From assembly GCA_025602915.1 (NCBI GenBank), contig JAHLJZ010000054.1, forward strand, positions 1-64,000: a stretch of DNA of 64,000 nucleotides, read 5' to 3'. The stretch comes from Paraphysoderma sedebokerense. Lineage: Eukaryota > Blastocladiomycota > Physodermatomycetes > Physodermatales > Physodermataceae. Position numbers and translations under genes: made by a program. The notes beneath the pieces were generated by a model, which worked only from the letters and a program-made list of their open reading frames with translations, ran no database searches and was not told where the DNA came from. This document shows positions 10,521 to 23,117 of this stretch, piece by piece; the stretch's first letter is position 1, and every line of letters begins with the position of its first letter.

Positions 10521-13447
10521 ATGATTCCTCGTCTCAGAATACCGCTCTCTCGGCTTCGTTGTGTCCCCATACACTCATCTCTCAGTGCATCCTACTCTCG
10601 CTTTTGTCCGTCCTCCCTTCGATTCGCTTATGCATGCCACAAACGATTATACTCTACTTCGTCGTCGTCGGCATCGTCTTCTGCGACGGACCCCCCGAGA
10701 TCTTTGCCTAAAATTACAGAAACTACCCATGGAAGGTTTTTAATCAATTTCTGCATTTGCTCCTTCGCTCTTCTATCTACCAACCAACCCAGAGGCTGAG
10801 CGATACATTCCTCAAATTACACAACCCTCCACATTCTCACTCTAAGATATGAGGTAGCGATATTTTCCGAACTAACTTATGTGCTTCAATATATTTAATT
10901 CATCCAGAACACGAATATACTTTCACGACCCAAAATCTCAGAAATTAAAATGGGAATGGGAGGATGTCATGAACAAGAAAGGACATGGCTTCGGAATTGG
11001 TTGGATGACACAATCTTTTAGAGCAACGGTACTATTCTGTTTCTTTGACGCTTCTCCTCTCTTTCGTTCAGTTTTTATCATCCTGTGATTTCCAAAACCA
11101 GTTTGAGGCTAAAGTAATTCTCTGGCCTTTAATAGTTTCTGCCAGTAGGTTACCCTGCGAGTGGTATGATTTGGGTTCATTATAATTCCAATCGATAGAC
11201 GAGGTACTAAATCTTCATTCCCTTCAGTTCACCCCACTTATTTGAGGTTTCATATATGGAAAGCGATAGAGGTTAGGATCGGGCCCACTTATTCTGTTGA
11301 CCCTTTTCATCCGTATGATTGAATTTGATGTATTGACAGTCGATTAATGTCTTTGTATTCCACTGTTTAAAAGACAACCCTAGGCTCGAGTATTGCCGTC
11401 TTGTGTTCTCAAGCTATGCTTCATTCGCTAGGTTTAGGTACGTTGTCCATAATCTCTGACATTGACATCCGATTCAACTTGTTGAAGAGGATGTGGAAAC
11501 TGCGTGACGTTGTATTTCTTTATTAACGTCCGTCTATTTATCGTCCGTCTATTTATCGTCCGATTTTTCTTCCCGCAGGACAAGCTCAAGCAGCTGGAGG
11601 TGCCGTCGCGATTCAATGGTACTGTGACTCTTATTTGGATTTCCTTTAAGAATGAAGCGTAATCCTCGACCATCACGACACATTATAACTTTTGATTATC
11701 CCTCTATAAAGGGTTCTCAAAGACGGATTCGGCGAAATAGGTACATCTCCTTTCTTGCTGCTTTATTGGCATCAAGTGCATAAACCATGAGTGTTGATTG
11801 CTGTGTGATGCTGTTTGAAATATCAATAGGAAAACTATTTTTTATAAAACAATTTGCATCGCAATTTGATTCTCGAGTGAAAACATGGAAGGTTCGGTGT
11901 TAAACTTCTTTCATTTGTCGTTCTTCGTTCTTGCTCCTTTTCGTTACATTCGAATATTGACCGATATATTGCACTTTAATTTCAATATTCGGTTGAACGA
12001 ATACAGATGATAGGAGAAGGGTGCTCGGTTCTTGGTTCATTGGTATCGTTGTGTACTGCGATTGCTCCACCAGCGTTCTTTTTACCGTTGGCTTCAATTG
12101 GAAATGCATTGAGATCGATGCATTATTCGGTTTGTGTCACACTTTTGCGATTGAATCATAAATATTCGGTTGAAAATAAGTAATTGATGTTTATTTGTGA
12201 TTGGTGGGTTTAAACGTAGATATGGGGTGCGACACATACTACCTTTGCACGTAATTTTACACTTCATGGCAACGTGGGAGATTTAATCGGTAAAGATGAG
12301 GTAATTTTACTTTTTTCTTGTATTCACCGAATCTGTTCAATTTGATACGGCAGCTAATTCGATCACATACACAGGCACAAATGTCAGTTGCTCATATTCT
12401 CGGCGCCGCGTTCGGTATTATCCTTATCCATTTCAACCATACACCGCCTTACCTTTTCACTGCATTTTCGGTTCTGGCACCACTTCATATTCTTTCGACT
12501 GTCAAAATGCTCAAGGCCGCACAGTTTGAAGTGTTGAATGAAGCGAAATTAAGTCTTTTGGTTAGAGGGTACATCGATACCGGGAAAGTACCGACACCGG
12601 AGGAAATTCATGATAAAGAAGTCTTATTCGGTGAATGGGTGAATACTAGAGTGGGAAAGGTGCCAAAGGTGAGGTTCTTCAATTATAAATGTTGTTTCTT
12701 TTTGTTTTCTTAATGCTCTCTATTCACCAAAATTCCGTTGTCCCTTTTGGTTTCATCTTCCTTCACTTCAAAGATTACTCCCGGAGCCTCTCTCTCGCAA
12801 GTCTTCCCTCCCTCCTCACCTTCTGCTTCCCATACTCCACCGTCGCCCACCAATAGCAACTCCTCAACCAAGACTCCGCACCAGACACAACCACTTTTTA
12901 ACACCACTCTCCAAACACTTAAAACCGAAAGATACCTTTTATCACTACCGCACTTAAAACAACCGTCGCGAATAGCGATCGCATATAAGTCACATTCGAA
13001 CACAGAAGACGTTGTGAGAAGTTTATTTCATGCTGTTCTGTTTTGGGATCAACTTGAGCAACTTCGCATTATCAAAGACGATGGCGGAGTTGGGAGAGAA
13101 ATGAGGATAAGTGGAAATGATAAGCCGAGAAGAGATGTCGATGAAAGAATGGTGATGGAGTCGTTAAACAATAGTTATAAGATTGTAAATGAGAAGTGGG
13201 GAGAGTTTTGGAGTTTGATGGTCAAGAGTCCTTGGTACGTTTTCTTGTCCCCTTTTCTCAGATCGAGGTTCCCCCAGCAATGCAATGTTACCATGGCTAA
13301 CTTGGGAATCTTCCATTTTCTATTGTTTTTTACGACACTAGGGATGTCGATCAAATCTATTTCGACGATAAATTTACTCGCTACAATGTCGAGCATACGC
13401 CTGCTGAAGGTGCCAAGTCATCAAAGGGAAATAAGAACGAGAAATGA
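10521..13447 (+). CDS. RUS family (DUF647) protein, probably mitochondrial (13 exons, 555 aa)
   Basis: Exons 10521-10735, 10908-11028, 11136-11163, 11228-11271, 11374-11437, 11579-11618, 11712-11740, 11830-11891, 12007-12129, 12220-12300, 12375-12668, 12774-13234 and 13342-13447 splice in phase to 555 residues. The first ~60 residues are Arg/Ser/Tyr-rich without acids and contain RLYSTSSSS, a likely mitochondrial presequence. Next is the family signature FLPVGYPASV followed by HPTYLRFHIWKAIE (human RUSF1 has FLPQGFPDSVSPDYLPYQLWDS). Hydrophobic segments (IAVLCSQAMLHSLGLG) and KDEAQMSVAHILGAAFGI follow. RUS proteins are membrane proteins linked to vitamin B6 homeostasis in plants; their function in fungi is unknown. 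Confidence 0.88.
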
Positions 13448-13644
13448 TGGGATTGTAGTAGTTCTAAGTTATACAATAAAGCCTTAATGATTACTTCCAA
13501 ATCGGGGTTTGACTAATCACTTCTCTCAAACAGTCAAGTAGATGTTAAGGTCAATGAATTTTTCTTACATGTTTGACTTGTCACACTGAATTTGAATCAA
13601 TCGATGTATTCATAAATAATTCGTTCATTCATCTCTAATTCCAT

Positions 13645-14241
13645 TTACACCACCTCACTCACAATAGCCTTCAATTCCTCCGGAGTATTCTCCAACACCC
13701 ACTCTCCCATTTCACTATTCATCATTTCAAAATCTTGAAACATAAATCCCGGTGAAACCGTACACCCTATCAACGTATAATCTTCTTCCCTCTGTGCGTC
13801 CGAAAACGCACCAAACCAAACACCAGCTTTAAATATATGTTGCGGATGGTCTGGCGAGAGTGTCGTTACTGTGATTTTAGGTTCTATAGAGTCCATTATG
13901 ACGTTATCTATAGTTTTAACAGAATCTGGAAGTTCGATTTCTACTAAAGTAGCGGTACTTTTGCTGGGATGTAAATGAAACAGTTCATCTTGTTTTAATC
14001 GATGTAATTTAGATCGCTGGTTGTACGGTAACAAATAAATTATAGAGGTTGAAATAGAGTGGGAAGGTGAAGTTGAAGTTTTGATTGTATTTGGGGACCG
14101 ATATGTTTCATTGTAGTATCCGCCTTCGGGGTGTGGTTTGAGATGGAGAGAGGAGATGAGAGTGTTGATGGAGGGTAGAGTGAGAGAGGATTGAGGATTG
14201 TAGGATTCGGTGGATAATAATGTCATAGGTTTGGGATGCAT
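13645..14241 (-). CDS. Cupin_5 (DUF985) family protein (198 aa)
   Basis: A single uninterrupted exon of 198 residues. The family marks are HPEGGYYNETYRS near residue 36, a RmlC-like beta-barrel core with HRLKQDELFHLH, GVWFGAF, and the C-terminal LIGCTVSPGFMFQDFEM signature. These proteins are predicted small-molecule binding cupins; no reaction is established for fungi. A second in-frame ATG at residue 6 could be the true start. The gene is convergent with the RUS gene, about 200 bp away. Confidence 0.87.
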   Translation of the reverse strand: MHPKPMTLLSTESYNPQSSLTLPSINTLISSLHLKPHPEGGYYNETYRSPNTIKTSTSPSHSISTSIIYLLPYNQRSKLHRLKQDELFHLHPSKSTATLVEIELPDSVKTIDNVIMDSIEPKITVTTLSPDHPQHIFKAGVWFGAFSDAQREEDYTLIGCTVSPGFMFQDFEMMNSEMGEWVLENTPEELKAIVSEVV

Positions 14242-14889
14242 CGGAAAATAAATATTTGTAGTATCCTTATGAATTTAGTATCTGAGATCCAGATTATTTT
14301 AATGTTTTCATTTACTACTTTTTTTGTTTTGCGTTTAGAATCCTCGATAAGCACATGCGCCATGATTCTTGGCAGATTGCATCGGATCGTCGATCGTGTC
14401 TCAATAACACTCTCAGAATAATTATTCAAAGTCACAAACAGCAATGATGTTATCCGTCAAACAGATTCTTTTAGATTCATCATAAAATGTGTATGCATGG
14501 TTTTATGTGATAATAAACGTGGATCATTTTGCTTCTGAATGCGCAGTCCAGCGAACGATGCAGAATTGGGGCGGGAACTTGATTCTACACTCAGTACAAA
14601 GGATCCAGGAGAGAAGCAGGCCTTGAATTAGAAAGTTAGAGCCCTGGCACAGATAATTTGTTTATATAAAATTACTTATGGCGGCAACGTTACAAACTAA
14701 TTTGCGCATTTCCTTGATATGTTTCCATCTTTTTTGAGCCTTCTCGTCGCCTAATATTGGTGTCAAGCTGAAGCCGGACGGGAAGTGACTTGATCGACAC
14801 AGTTTGGCCAGCTCATTCTCTCCAAAGAATATTCAGTTCTTCGTTTACAGTCGTGCCAAAGTTTGAACTTAACTCTCACGGTGCAAAAT
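14242..14889. other. Intergenic, divergent promoter region
   Basis: Upstream region of both the Cupin_5 gene (minus) and peroxiredoxin copy 1 (plus). I see no gene, RNA or repeat in it. Confidence 0.4.
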
Positions 14890-15734
14890 ATGGTAAGTGT
14901 GAGAAGCTGTTGTCATTGCATTAGGCGCTGAACTAACAAGTTATGTCCTTATCATTCAAGATCAAAGTCGGTGATAAAGTTCCCTTTGATATCAACCTCT
15001 GGTACTGTCCTTATAGCGCCGAGAACTATGAAGTCAAAGTTTGCGGATCCCCAGTAAAGACTACCACTGGCGATCGTTTGTATCTTCTACCTTACTGTTT
15101 GACCGTTTTGCCGTTTATTTATATGGTACTGATATTTGACTCTGATTGAATGGCTTGGAATCGCTCGCCACAGTCTTTAAAAACAAGAAAGTTGTGTTGT
15201 TCGCACTCCCTGCTGCATTCTCTCCTACATGCCAGAATACTCATTTACCAGGCTACCTTAAACAATTCGATAACTTTAAAGCAAAGGGCGTCGATACAAT
15301 TATTTGTTTATCTAGTAAGTATTACTGCTGACGTTACTTACAGAGGATGGACACAACATGCATTTGGAGTTCGTTAACTGAATTGTGATTTATCAATTCG
15401 TTATAATAGCAAACGATGCGTACGCCATGGATGCATGGGGCAAAAACCAAGGTTTGTGCACCTCTGTTTGGAGAAAATGCTTGATTAAGACTTCTCAAAT
15501 CGTTTCGTTTCAACTACAGGAGTGGAAGATAAAATTTTAATGGTTGCGGATGGAAATGGTGAATTCGTCAGTAGTCTGGGATTATCGCGGGACTTGTCTG
15601 CAAGTGGTATGGGTAAAGTACGAGCTAAACGGTTTGCAATGGTAGTTGACGATGGAGTGGTAAAGTATCTAGGTCTAGAAGAAAAATCTGGTGTTAGCGT
15701 CAGCGGAGCCGAGAGTATTTTAGCTAATCTATAG
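14890..15734 (+). CDS. Ahp1-like peroxiredoxin, tandem copy 1 (171 aa)
   Basis: Thiol peroxidase of the Prx5/Ahp1 (type II) class that reduces peroxides using thioredoxin. Coding exons are 14890-14892 (the ATG alone), 14961-15075, 15174-15314, 15410-15451 and 15520-15734, in phase to 171 residues. The peroxidatic Cys59 lies in PAAFSPTCQNTHLPGY. Cys29 (VCGSP) sits 30 residues upstream, matching the resolving Cys31-Cys62 spacing of yeast Ahp1 (inference). The C-terminal half has DKILMVADGNGEF and RFAMVVDDGVV. The first coding exon is just the start codon, followed by GTAAGTGT. A closely similar copy follows downstream. Confidence 0.93.
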
Positions 15735-16188
15735 TGATCATAAGATACGGATAATTTCTTAGAGAGATACAACCGATGTGGTAACTGGCATGAATACATT
15801 AATTGATTAGTTCTCCAATAAATCGACAACGCAGCATAGTATAATTTCACCCTATTGAAAATGGAAATCTTGTAGTTGTGATAGCGATATTGCGTATTCT
15901 GTAGCTGTCGTGTACATTCAGGTACATTCACAAAATGTCTCGGATAATTTGCTTCACATTTTTATATTGTTCCTTTTCCACCGTAATGCAGAAATCAGAA
16001 ATCACAGGACACTTTTCTGTAGCCGTTCTGGATATTTCTGGCGTTTCTTTGCCGCCTTGGCGCGTGGAACGACGGGTTGTCCAAATATCCGGACCTTTTA
16101 AATTCCTTCCTCCCCCGCATCATCCCTTCCGCTTGGAATTCCGCAGTTATATAAATACTATTTGAACTCTGACTCCTCCATTGCAGCA
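15735..16188. promoter_or_regulatory. Spacer with promoter of peroxiredoxin copy 2
   Basis: A TATA-like TATATAAA at 16148-16155 lies about 35 bp before the start codon of copy 2. The rest shows no gene. Copy 1 has no equally clear TATA at this distance. Confidence 0.45.
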
Positions 16189-17096
16189 ATGGTAAGTGTT
16201 CTTATTGAGGCGCGGGTAGTAACCTCTAGTGGCCTCGAAGCACCATACGTAGTAGGTTTTCATGTACTAACTGGTCGTGTTGTTGCCTTGGAAAGATTAA
16301 AGTTGGTGATAAAGTTCCATTCGATGTCAATCTTTGGTACAGTCCTTATAACCCCGACAATTACGACATCAAAGTCTGTGGATCCCCTGTGAAGACTACC
16401 ACTGGTGATCGTACGTATTTCTTCCTTCGTTGCTTGCACAAACACTCCATCTGGCAGAATTGTATTTACGAATTAGATGACTATATTATCATCTGTCTCT
16501 TCTATTGACTATTGAATTCTTAACCGCAGTGTTGAAAAATAAGAGAGTTGTGTTATTCGCGCTTCCTGCTGCGTTTTCTCCGACCTGTCAAAATACTCAC
16601 TTACCTGGCTACCTCAAGCAATATGATGCATTGAAAGCCAAAGGCATCAATACAATCATCTGTTTATCTAGTAAGTACATATTTTTGTCAGCTTTTTAAT
16701 ATTGAAAACAAAGAAGAGAAGGAGGAATGGATTTGGCAGTTTCGTCAACTGGACTGACATTGAATTCTATTATTAGCAAATGATGCATATGCTATGGATG
16801 CCTGGGGCAAGAATCAAGGTTTGAAATTTTTGAGTTTTCCCTTCAGAAATACATGTTTTGATCAACTTCTCTTTATTCCAGGTGTCAAAGACAAAATTTT
16901 GATGGTTGCCGACGGGAATGGAGAATTCGTCGACAAGTTGGGATTATCGTGGGATTTATCTTCCCATGGATTGGGTAAAGGCCGCTCTAAACGGTTTGCC
17001 ATGGTCATAGACGACGGAGTTGTCAAGTTTCTGGGCGTAGAACCAGACACTGGAGTCAGCGTCAGTGGAGTCGACAGCGTATTGAGCAAGTTGTAG
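16189..17096 (+). CDS. Ahp1-like peroxiredoxin, tandem copy 2 (171 aa)
   Basis: Paralogue of the preceding gene with identical exon design: 16189-16191 (ATG alone), 16296-16410, 16530-16670, 16777-16818 and 16882-17096, again 171 residues. Coding exon lengths (3, 115, 141, 42, 215 nt) are the same in both copies while intron sequences differ. That fits an older tandem duplication with exon size held by selection. Cys29 and the peroxidatic Cys59 (PTCQNTHLPGY) are kept. A Cys at position 17 in copy 1 (NLWYCPY) is Ser here (NLWYSPY). The start-codon-only exon again ends in GTAAGTGT. Confidence 0.93.
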
Positions 17097-17714
17097 AACC
17101 GATGAAGCAGACCTAATATTTGTCATAATCAAATACAGACTTCGCAGTGAAAAAAATACTGCTTTGCTTCCTTCCTAACAAATACAATTGAGGTCTTATT
17201 TTGAACTTAAGATACAGCATGTTTAAACCATTGATGAAGGAATACGCGAGTGAGATACGATTCCACTCGACTTCGTCTTCGGAACCATACGTATGGGCCG
17301 AGATCTCATCAGATTTCAAGTATTATCTGTCAATTATAAATCATCGTGTATCATTCCCAACATTTGAGCCGGGACTTGATTCGTGGCCTAGTCATTTATT
17401 GAGTGCCAGACGGCTATAATACACACATTTGACCTACAAATAATGAAATAAGTTGAAAAGATATCATATCAACTCATGAGAAACGCAATTAATAATAAGT
17501 TCTTCTCTGCCTAAGGTTACTGAAGATCCCCTCTGTCATGCATGCTCACCTTCATCCTTCACATCCTCGCCAATTTCCCTCGTGACTGTTGTGATGGTGA
17601 TTTGGACCCATCCATTCCCATCCATTCTCGTCGTCCGCTCTTTCCTCCTCACAACCTCCTCGTCTTTGTACCCAATATCTTAACTTATCTTTCAATCTAA
17701 TCACAAAATTCGCA
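17097..17714. other. Intergenic, upstream of PCNA
   Basis: Contains the 3' UTR of peroxiredoxin copy 2 and the PCNA promoter. A pyrimidine-rich tract (about 17570-17660) precedes the PCNA start. An open frame at 17201-17419 has no recognisable features. Confidence 0.4.
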
Positions 17715-18855
<1,141 letters not shown>

Positions 18856-19455
18856 ACATCAAGCTTTGTCTACGTCTGCGTGGAGAAAGCTGGTTTTTAG
18901 ATTGTTTACATGATCCATCAATGATACTATGTACAGATTGGAAAGAACTTGTGAATAATTGATGGTAATCATGTATCTTTGTCGATATTGGAACGATTTT
19001 ACAATGTGTAAGAAACCTTTGTTAATATATGTCAACATGGTCAATACAATATGGGTGTAGATTAAATACCAAACATTAGTTTGTTTTATGCTTCGCATGT
19101 GTGCGATTTCTTGAATTGCGCCGTCAATGGAAAGGTTGTCTGCTTAATTCTCTCTCATGTGTTCCTCTATTTCTCTTCGATGGTAATGTAATTTTAGAAT
19201 TCGCGAGAATGCATTCGCAGTTACAAGGCATCCTCATCACTCAGCCTCGTGAGCCACCAAGCATTGTTGAGAGAGGGAGCATCATTCAACCTGACTGGCT
19301 TTGTATATCAATGGAATGTTTAAACGATTGTAATCTTTTGAGGGAATTCGAGTCTTACCTTCTGAGAACTAACTGAATCTCATTATCTTTAATAACCCCA
19401 ATATTCCTCTGCGAGTCAGAAAACCCATCGGACTGTCGAAAATATTCCCTCCGTG
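18856..19455. other. PCNA 3' region with possible BRCT-like remnant
   Basis: Downstream of PCNA and upstream of the Erv2-like gene. The only coding-looking stretch is the BRCT-like segment listed separately. Confidence 0.35.
19188..19376 (+). pseudogene. Possible BRCT C-terminal fragment (uncertain)
   Basis: The open stretch reads GILITQPREPPSIV, then IIQPDWLCISMECLND and a stop. The pattern I-x-P-D-W-L-x-x-S/C followed by a leucine-rich tail resembles the C-terminal half of a BRCT domain (the conserved W of helix 3). I find no start codon or upstream exon giving the N-terminal half between here and PCNA. It may be a gene remnant, the last exon of a missed gene, or chance. Confidence 0.25.
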
Positions 19456-20731
19456 ATGCCGTCACTTTCTCGGCCATTAAGCCTATTATTCGCTTTAACT
19501 TTTCTCTTCCTCATCACTACATACCTATATTATCAATCTACGACGGACGATATCCGATTATCAAAGTTCTCTTCCAATTCTAATGCCATAGAGGTAGAAC
19601 CTATCAACAGGTTACCAGAGTGGGGAAGGATAGGCGGGCCATTATTGAGTACCAACAAGGATAAGAATTCATATCAAAATGGAAACGGAGATTTGAATGG
19701 TGGGGGGAATGGAAATAATAATAATAAAGATGATGAGACGGATGTGTTTAATGGAAAAGTCATCATGAAGGAAATGGGAAATCAAACTTTAAGGTCTGTG
19801 ATTCTAATTTCACTTTGTTAACGATTGTTGTGGAGTGAATCTAACCATTGGCTATTCAAAAATTGCTTTTGGTTCTGTGATGTGTGAATGATTTTTAATC
19901 TCCGGTACACAGAAAAGAGTTAGGTCGTTCGACATGGCATTTACTACATACAATGGCTGCCCGATTTCCGAATGTGCCAACTGATAATGAACAGCTAGCA
20001 ATGAAGTCATATTTATTTTTATTAAGTCGATTGTATCCATGCGGAGATTGGTGAGTACTTTCTTTCTATGACCGAGAAAGTCCCCTAAGTTATTACCGAT
20101 CAAATTTGGCGGTAAAGCAATTTGGAAGTCAATTGACCGTTACTTATTATCTTACTTTTCTTTTCTATCTGTCCGACGAACTTGATTTGCTGTCCTTACT
20201 CATGTACTCAGCGCTCATCATTTCTCCGATTTACTCCAAAAGTATCCTCCGGACACATCAAGCCGCGACTCGCTGAGTCAATATCTATGTAAAATACACA
20301 ATAACGTGAATCTACGGTTAAACCATACTATTTTTGATTGTAATTTAGTCGGAGACAGATGGAAATGTGGATGTGCGGAGGAAGAGTTAGAAGAGATTGA
20401 GAAAGAGGAACGACAAAAAGAAGGAAAGAAACCGCCTAGCGATGACAAAAATGGGAACGAGTACGGTGGTTTAGAAAAGTCCAGAGAAATGGATGAAGTG
20501 GAGAAATTAATGAGGATGGAGAAACGAAGTATGTTTCTGGAGGATTACTTGAAATTGTTGGAGATAAAAAGGAAAGAGTTCAGAGAGACTGGTAAAGTAA
20601 CAGGGGTGAGTGGGGTGTTGAAGTTGAACTCGACGTCCAATGGAGACAATTCAAAGAAAAGTAGTAGCAGCGTAAAGTTGAATTCAAGCACCCAAAACAC
20701 AAAAGAGGACAAGATAAGGAGGGAGAGGTAA
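19456..20731 (+). CDS. ERV2: Erv2-like FAD-linked sulfhydryl oxidase (3 exons, 331 aa)
   Basis: Makes disulfides in the ER lumen, passing electrons to oxygen via FAD. Exons 19456-19793, 19913-20050 and 20212-20731. Residues ~7-27 form a signal anchor, then an Asn/Gly-rich spacer. The Erv/ALR domain follows: LGRSTWHLLHTMAARFP, the active-site CxxC in YPCGDCAHHF (split by intron 2), and KIHNNVNLRLNH for FAD contact. RWKCGC carries the Cys-x-Cys shuttle pair seen in yeast Erv2. A long charged Ser/Lys/Glu-rich extension after ~residue 220 is unusual for Erv2. The last codons (GAG AGG TAA) could alternatively be a splice donor into 20773, but that intron would be only ~43 nt. Confidence 0.9.
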
Positions 20732-21243
20732 TGCATGAAAGAAATAAAAACTTTTTAAAAAACTATCTGACAGATTGCTACAATTGCAACTCCTTAATTC
20801 GTTGAGTCACTATCTAAATCGACAAAAAGACTCAGATGTGTAAGAATCCGGTCATGAGGTAAGGAAACAAGATTTTAATATTTCAATTAGATTCTACAAC
20901 AAAGCAACAATTAAACAGTTAATAAGGTTCAAGAGTAAATAGTAAATTCAATGTTGATTCCAAGAATGGTTCTATCGACCAATTTTTTTAATTCCCTGTC
21001 TCCACCTCATTCAATTCCAATGCTCAAATTAGAATAGCCTTAAATCTTGATCCGTCTCAAGCGTACGATCATTAAGTGTTCCAACCTGGCATCCGTTTTC
21101 TCTCATGCAACATCTTGTCCCCAGAGAAACATTTAAAGCTTGGGAATTTCTACATTAATATTAATTCGAATCAATAATTTTTTAACACATCAGATCAGCA
21201 ACGATACATTAGTACAAGTTGATTGAATGTTCTATCAAGACAT
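20732..21243. other. Intergenic, convergent 3' ends
   Basis: Between the convergent Erv2-like and G-alpha genes. No gene recognised apart from the possible alternative Erv2 tail near 20773-20840. Confidence 0.4.
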
Positions 21244-23117
21244 TCAAGGATCCGTCTTTCCTAATGCGTTTAATGCTGCTTCAATATCTTTCTTGTTCTG
21301 TGATTTTATGTCATTGATGATATCGTCCCAACATGTTTTAATATCTCTCTTGTATCGTGCTGCGACATGGAACACCGTAAGTCGTTTCGGATCGCCGGCG
21401 GTAATTTGGCTCTGTTGCCGTAGGAGATAAGTGAATGGCGCGATGGAAGCGTATAGAAAATTCGGAAGAATAAATATGTAAGTTATGCGAAGGGAATATT
21501 TTGAACGGGAAAGAAGAAAGTCCTGCTGTGGAGCGTACCCTAAAAAGATCATCAATATAGTCTAGGGCATCTTTTATTTCGCCAGTTCCTGAATATAAGA
21601 AATGTGTTAGAACCCAAAATTTTCGCAAAAAGCATTCGCTTCTTGTATTAAGATTGTCGAAAGTTTCAAGATATCATTTGCAGACGAACCTTTGTAATCT
21701 GTAAAACATTCGCACACTGTAATCGGTTCTTTCCGTATTTTTTTCTCAAACAGATCTTTTTTATTAAACAGTAGATATAGTGGCGTATTTGCAAAGACTT
21801 CGTTATTCACGGTTTGTTTGAATAGATTGAAACATTCTTTCATTCGATTCTGCGTGGGGTCTTCGAATAGTACCTATAAGAGTGATACGGAAAAGTCAGA
21901 ACATATTGATGCGGATCAAAAATAAACTGAATAAGTGTTTCAGATGTTACCATATTGTATCTATATTGAAAATAGCAAATATAACGTTAGATGATTATAG
22001 AACTTGTTAAGTATGGATGAGAAACCAACCCGGCCAAATTGACGACAAATATGATAGCGTTCACATTATCAAAGCAGTGAATCCATTTACGTCGCTCATT
22101 GCGCTGTCCTCCGACATCTACCAATCTATTTGAACCAAATAAGTAAGTCGGAATTCTGCTACGCTCTTGGCGTCTGAAGTAATGCCTGACGTACGTTACT
22201 TGACATGGAGGAACAGAAACCTCCGTCGTGGTGATTCCAACTGTCATCACTCTTGCCATGACTATATCTTCTTCAGTGGGAACGAAATCATCTTCCATAA
22301 AACGAGCAAAATTGTCGAAATAGCTATTTTACAGTTGATAAATAAAAGTTGAGACAGAGTTCATTTAGCGTGATATTCGAAATACTTATGTGACGATAGA
22401 GATGGTCATGAGTTTGAGTAGGGAAAATACTAACTAATCTGATGCCTCCAGTATCCAATATTCGGTCTTTCGTTCAAATGTCTGTTTAATTGCATTGTCT
22501 TTCCATAATGTTTCTATAGCTTTTGTAACTTTTGGATCCAACTCTTCAGATTCCTCGACATCAAGTGCTGATATATACTTTGCGAATTCCTGTTTTTAAA
22601 TTTGACATTGAGTAAGCAGTTCTGACCTTTTTGCTTTGTATTCAAACCAATTTGTGAAGCAAGTACCTTTGCTTCCTCCGTCTCATACTCGTACTGATAA
22701 GTCTCAGCTTGTTGGATTAGAATGAGCATAGAAGATATCGCATTATTCCGTAGAGCGTTTATGACATCGTTTATTTCTTGGGGAGAAGGGTTTATTTTGT
22801 TTACAGCCTTGACTTGTTTTATTACTGTTGACTTTCCAGATTCTCCGGCACCTATAAGGACAGAAAGAGTTAACTTGTATTCGCGATGATAATTCCAGTT
22901 TGTGCTATTCGTCAACAGTTGCAATTCTGGAACGGCTGCAGGAAAAAAAGTCAGTCCATATGAGTGACAATAAAAATGAAGTTTTACCTAGAATTAATAT
23001 TTTCAAGTTCAATTTCTCTTTTAGAGCAGCAAGTTTTAACTCTTGGTCGACTTGGTTTTTGCTGTCTCCAACCTTCTTACGGCGACCGCAACACTTCAGT
23101 AGTGACTTGAGGTACAT
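21244..23117 (-). CDS. Divergent heterotrimeric G protein alpha subunit (9 exons, 368 aa)
   Basis: GTP-binding transducer downstream of seven-TM receptors. Exons are 22988-23117, 22667-22851, 22435-22589, 22195-22323, 22030-22125, 21951-21960 (10 nt), 21690-21873, 21539-21588 and 21244-21411. All phases close to 368 residues. Boxes: G1 GAGESGKST, switch [13 protein letters not shown] with its Arg and Thr, G3 [13 protein letters not shown]4 NKKD. The G5 box, normally TCATDT, reads VAARYKRD. The N-terminus ([15 protein letters not shown]) lacks the Gly2 of myristoylated subunits but has a Cys pair that could be palmitoylated. The C-terminus ends NALGKTDP, without the usual Cys near the end. It is a genuine G-alpha with an unusual guanine pocket and tail. 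Confidence 0.9.
21951..21960 (-). other. 10-nt microexon of the G-alpha gene
   Basis: This exon supplies part of the Gly-Tyr-Asn-Met stretch that corresponds to the conserved S-x-Y-D/N-x-x-L segment after switch II. It has AG before and GTAAC after. Its 10 nt are exactly what brings the flanking exons (ending GG, starting GTA) into frame. Confidence 0.7.

Noticed and set aside
10305-10574. Open frame on the minus strand antisense to the RUS gene start
   Set aside because: No recognisable motif; overlaps a well-supported start on the other strand.
10787-10855. Possible extra exon between RUS exons 1 and 2
   Set aside because: Every reading frame meets a stop; direct splicing 10735 to 10908 keeps phase.
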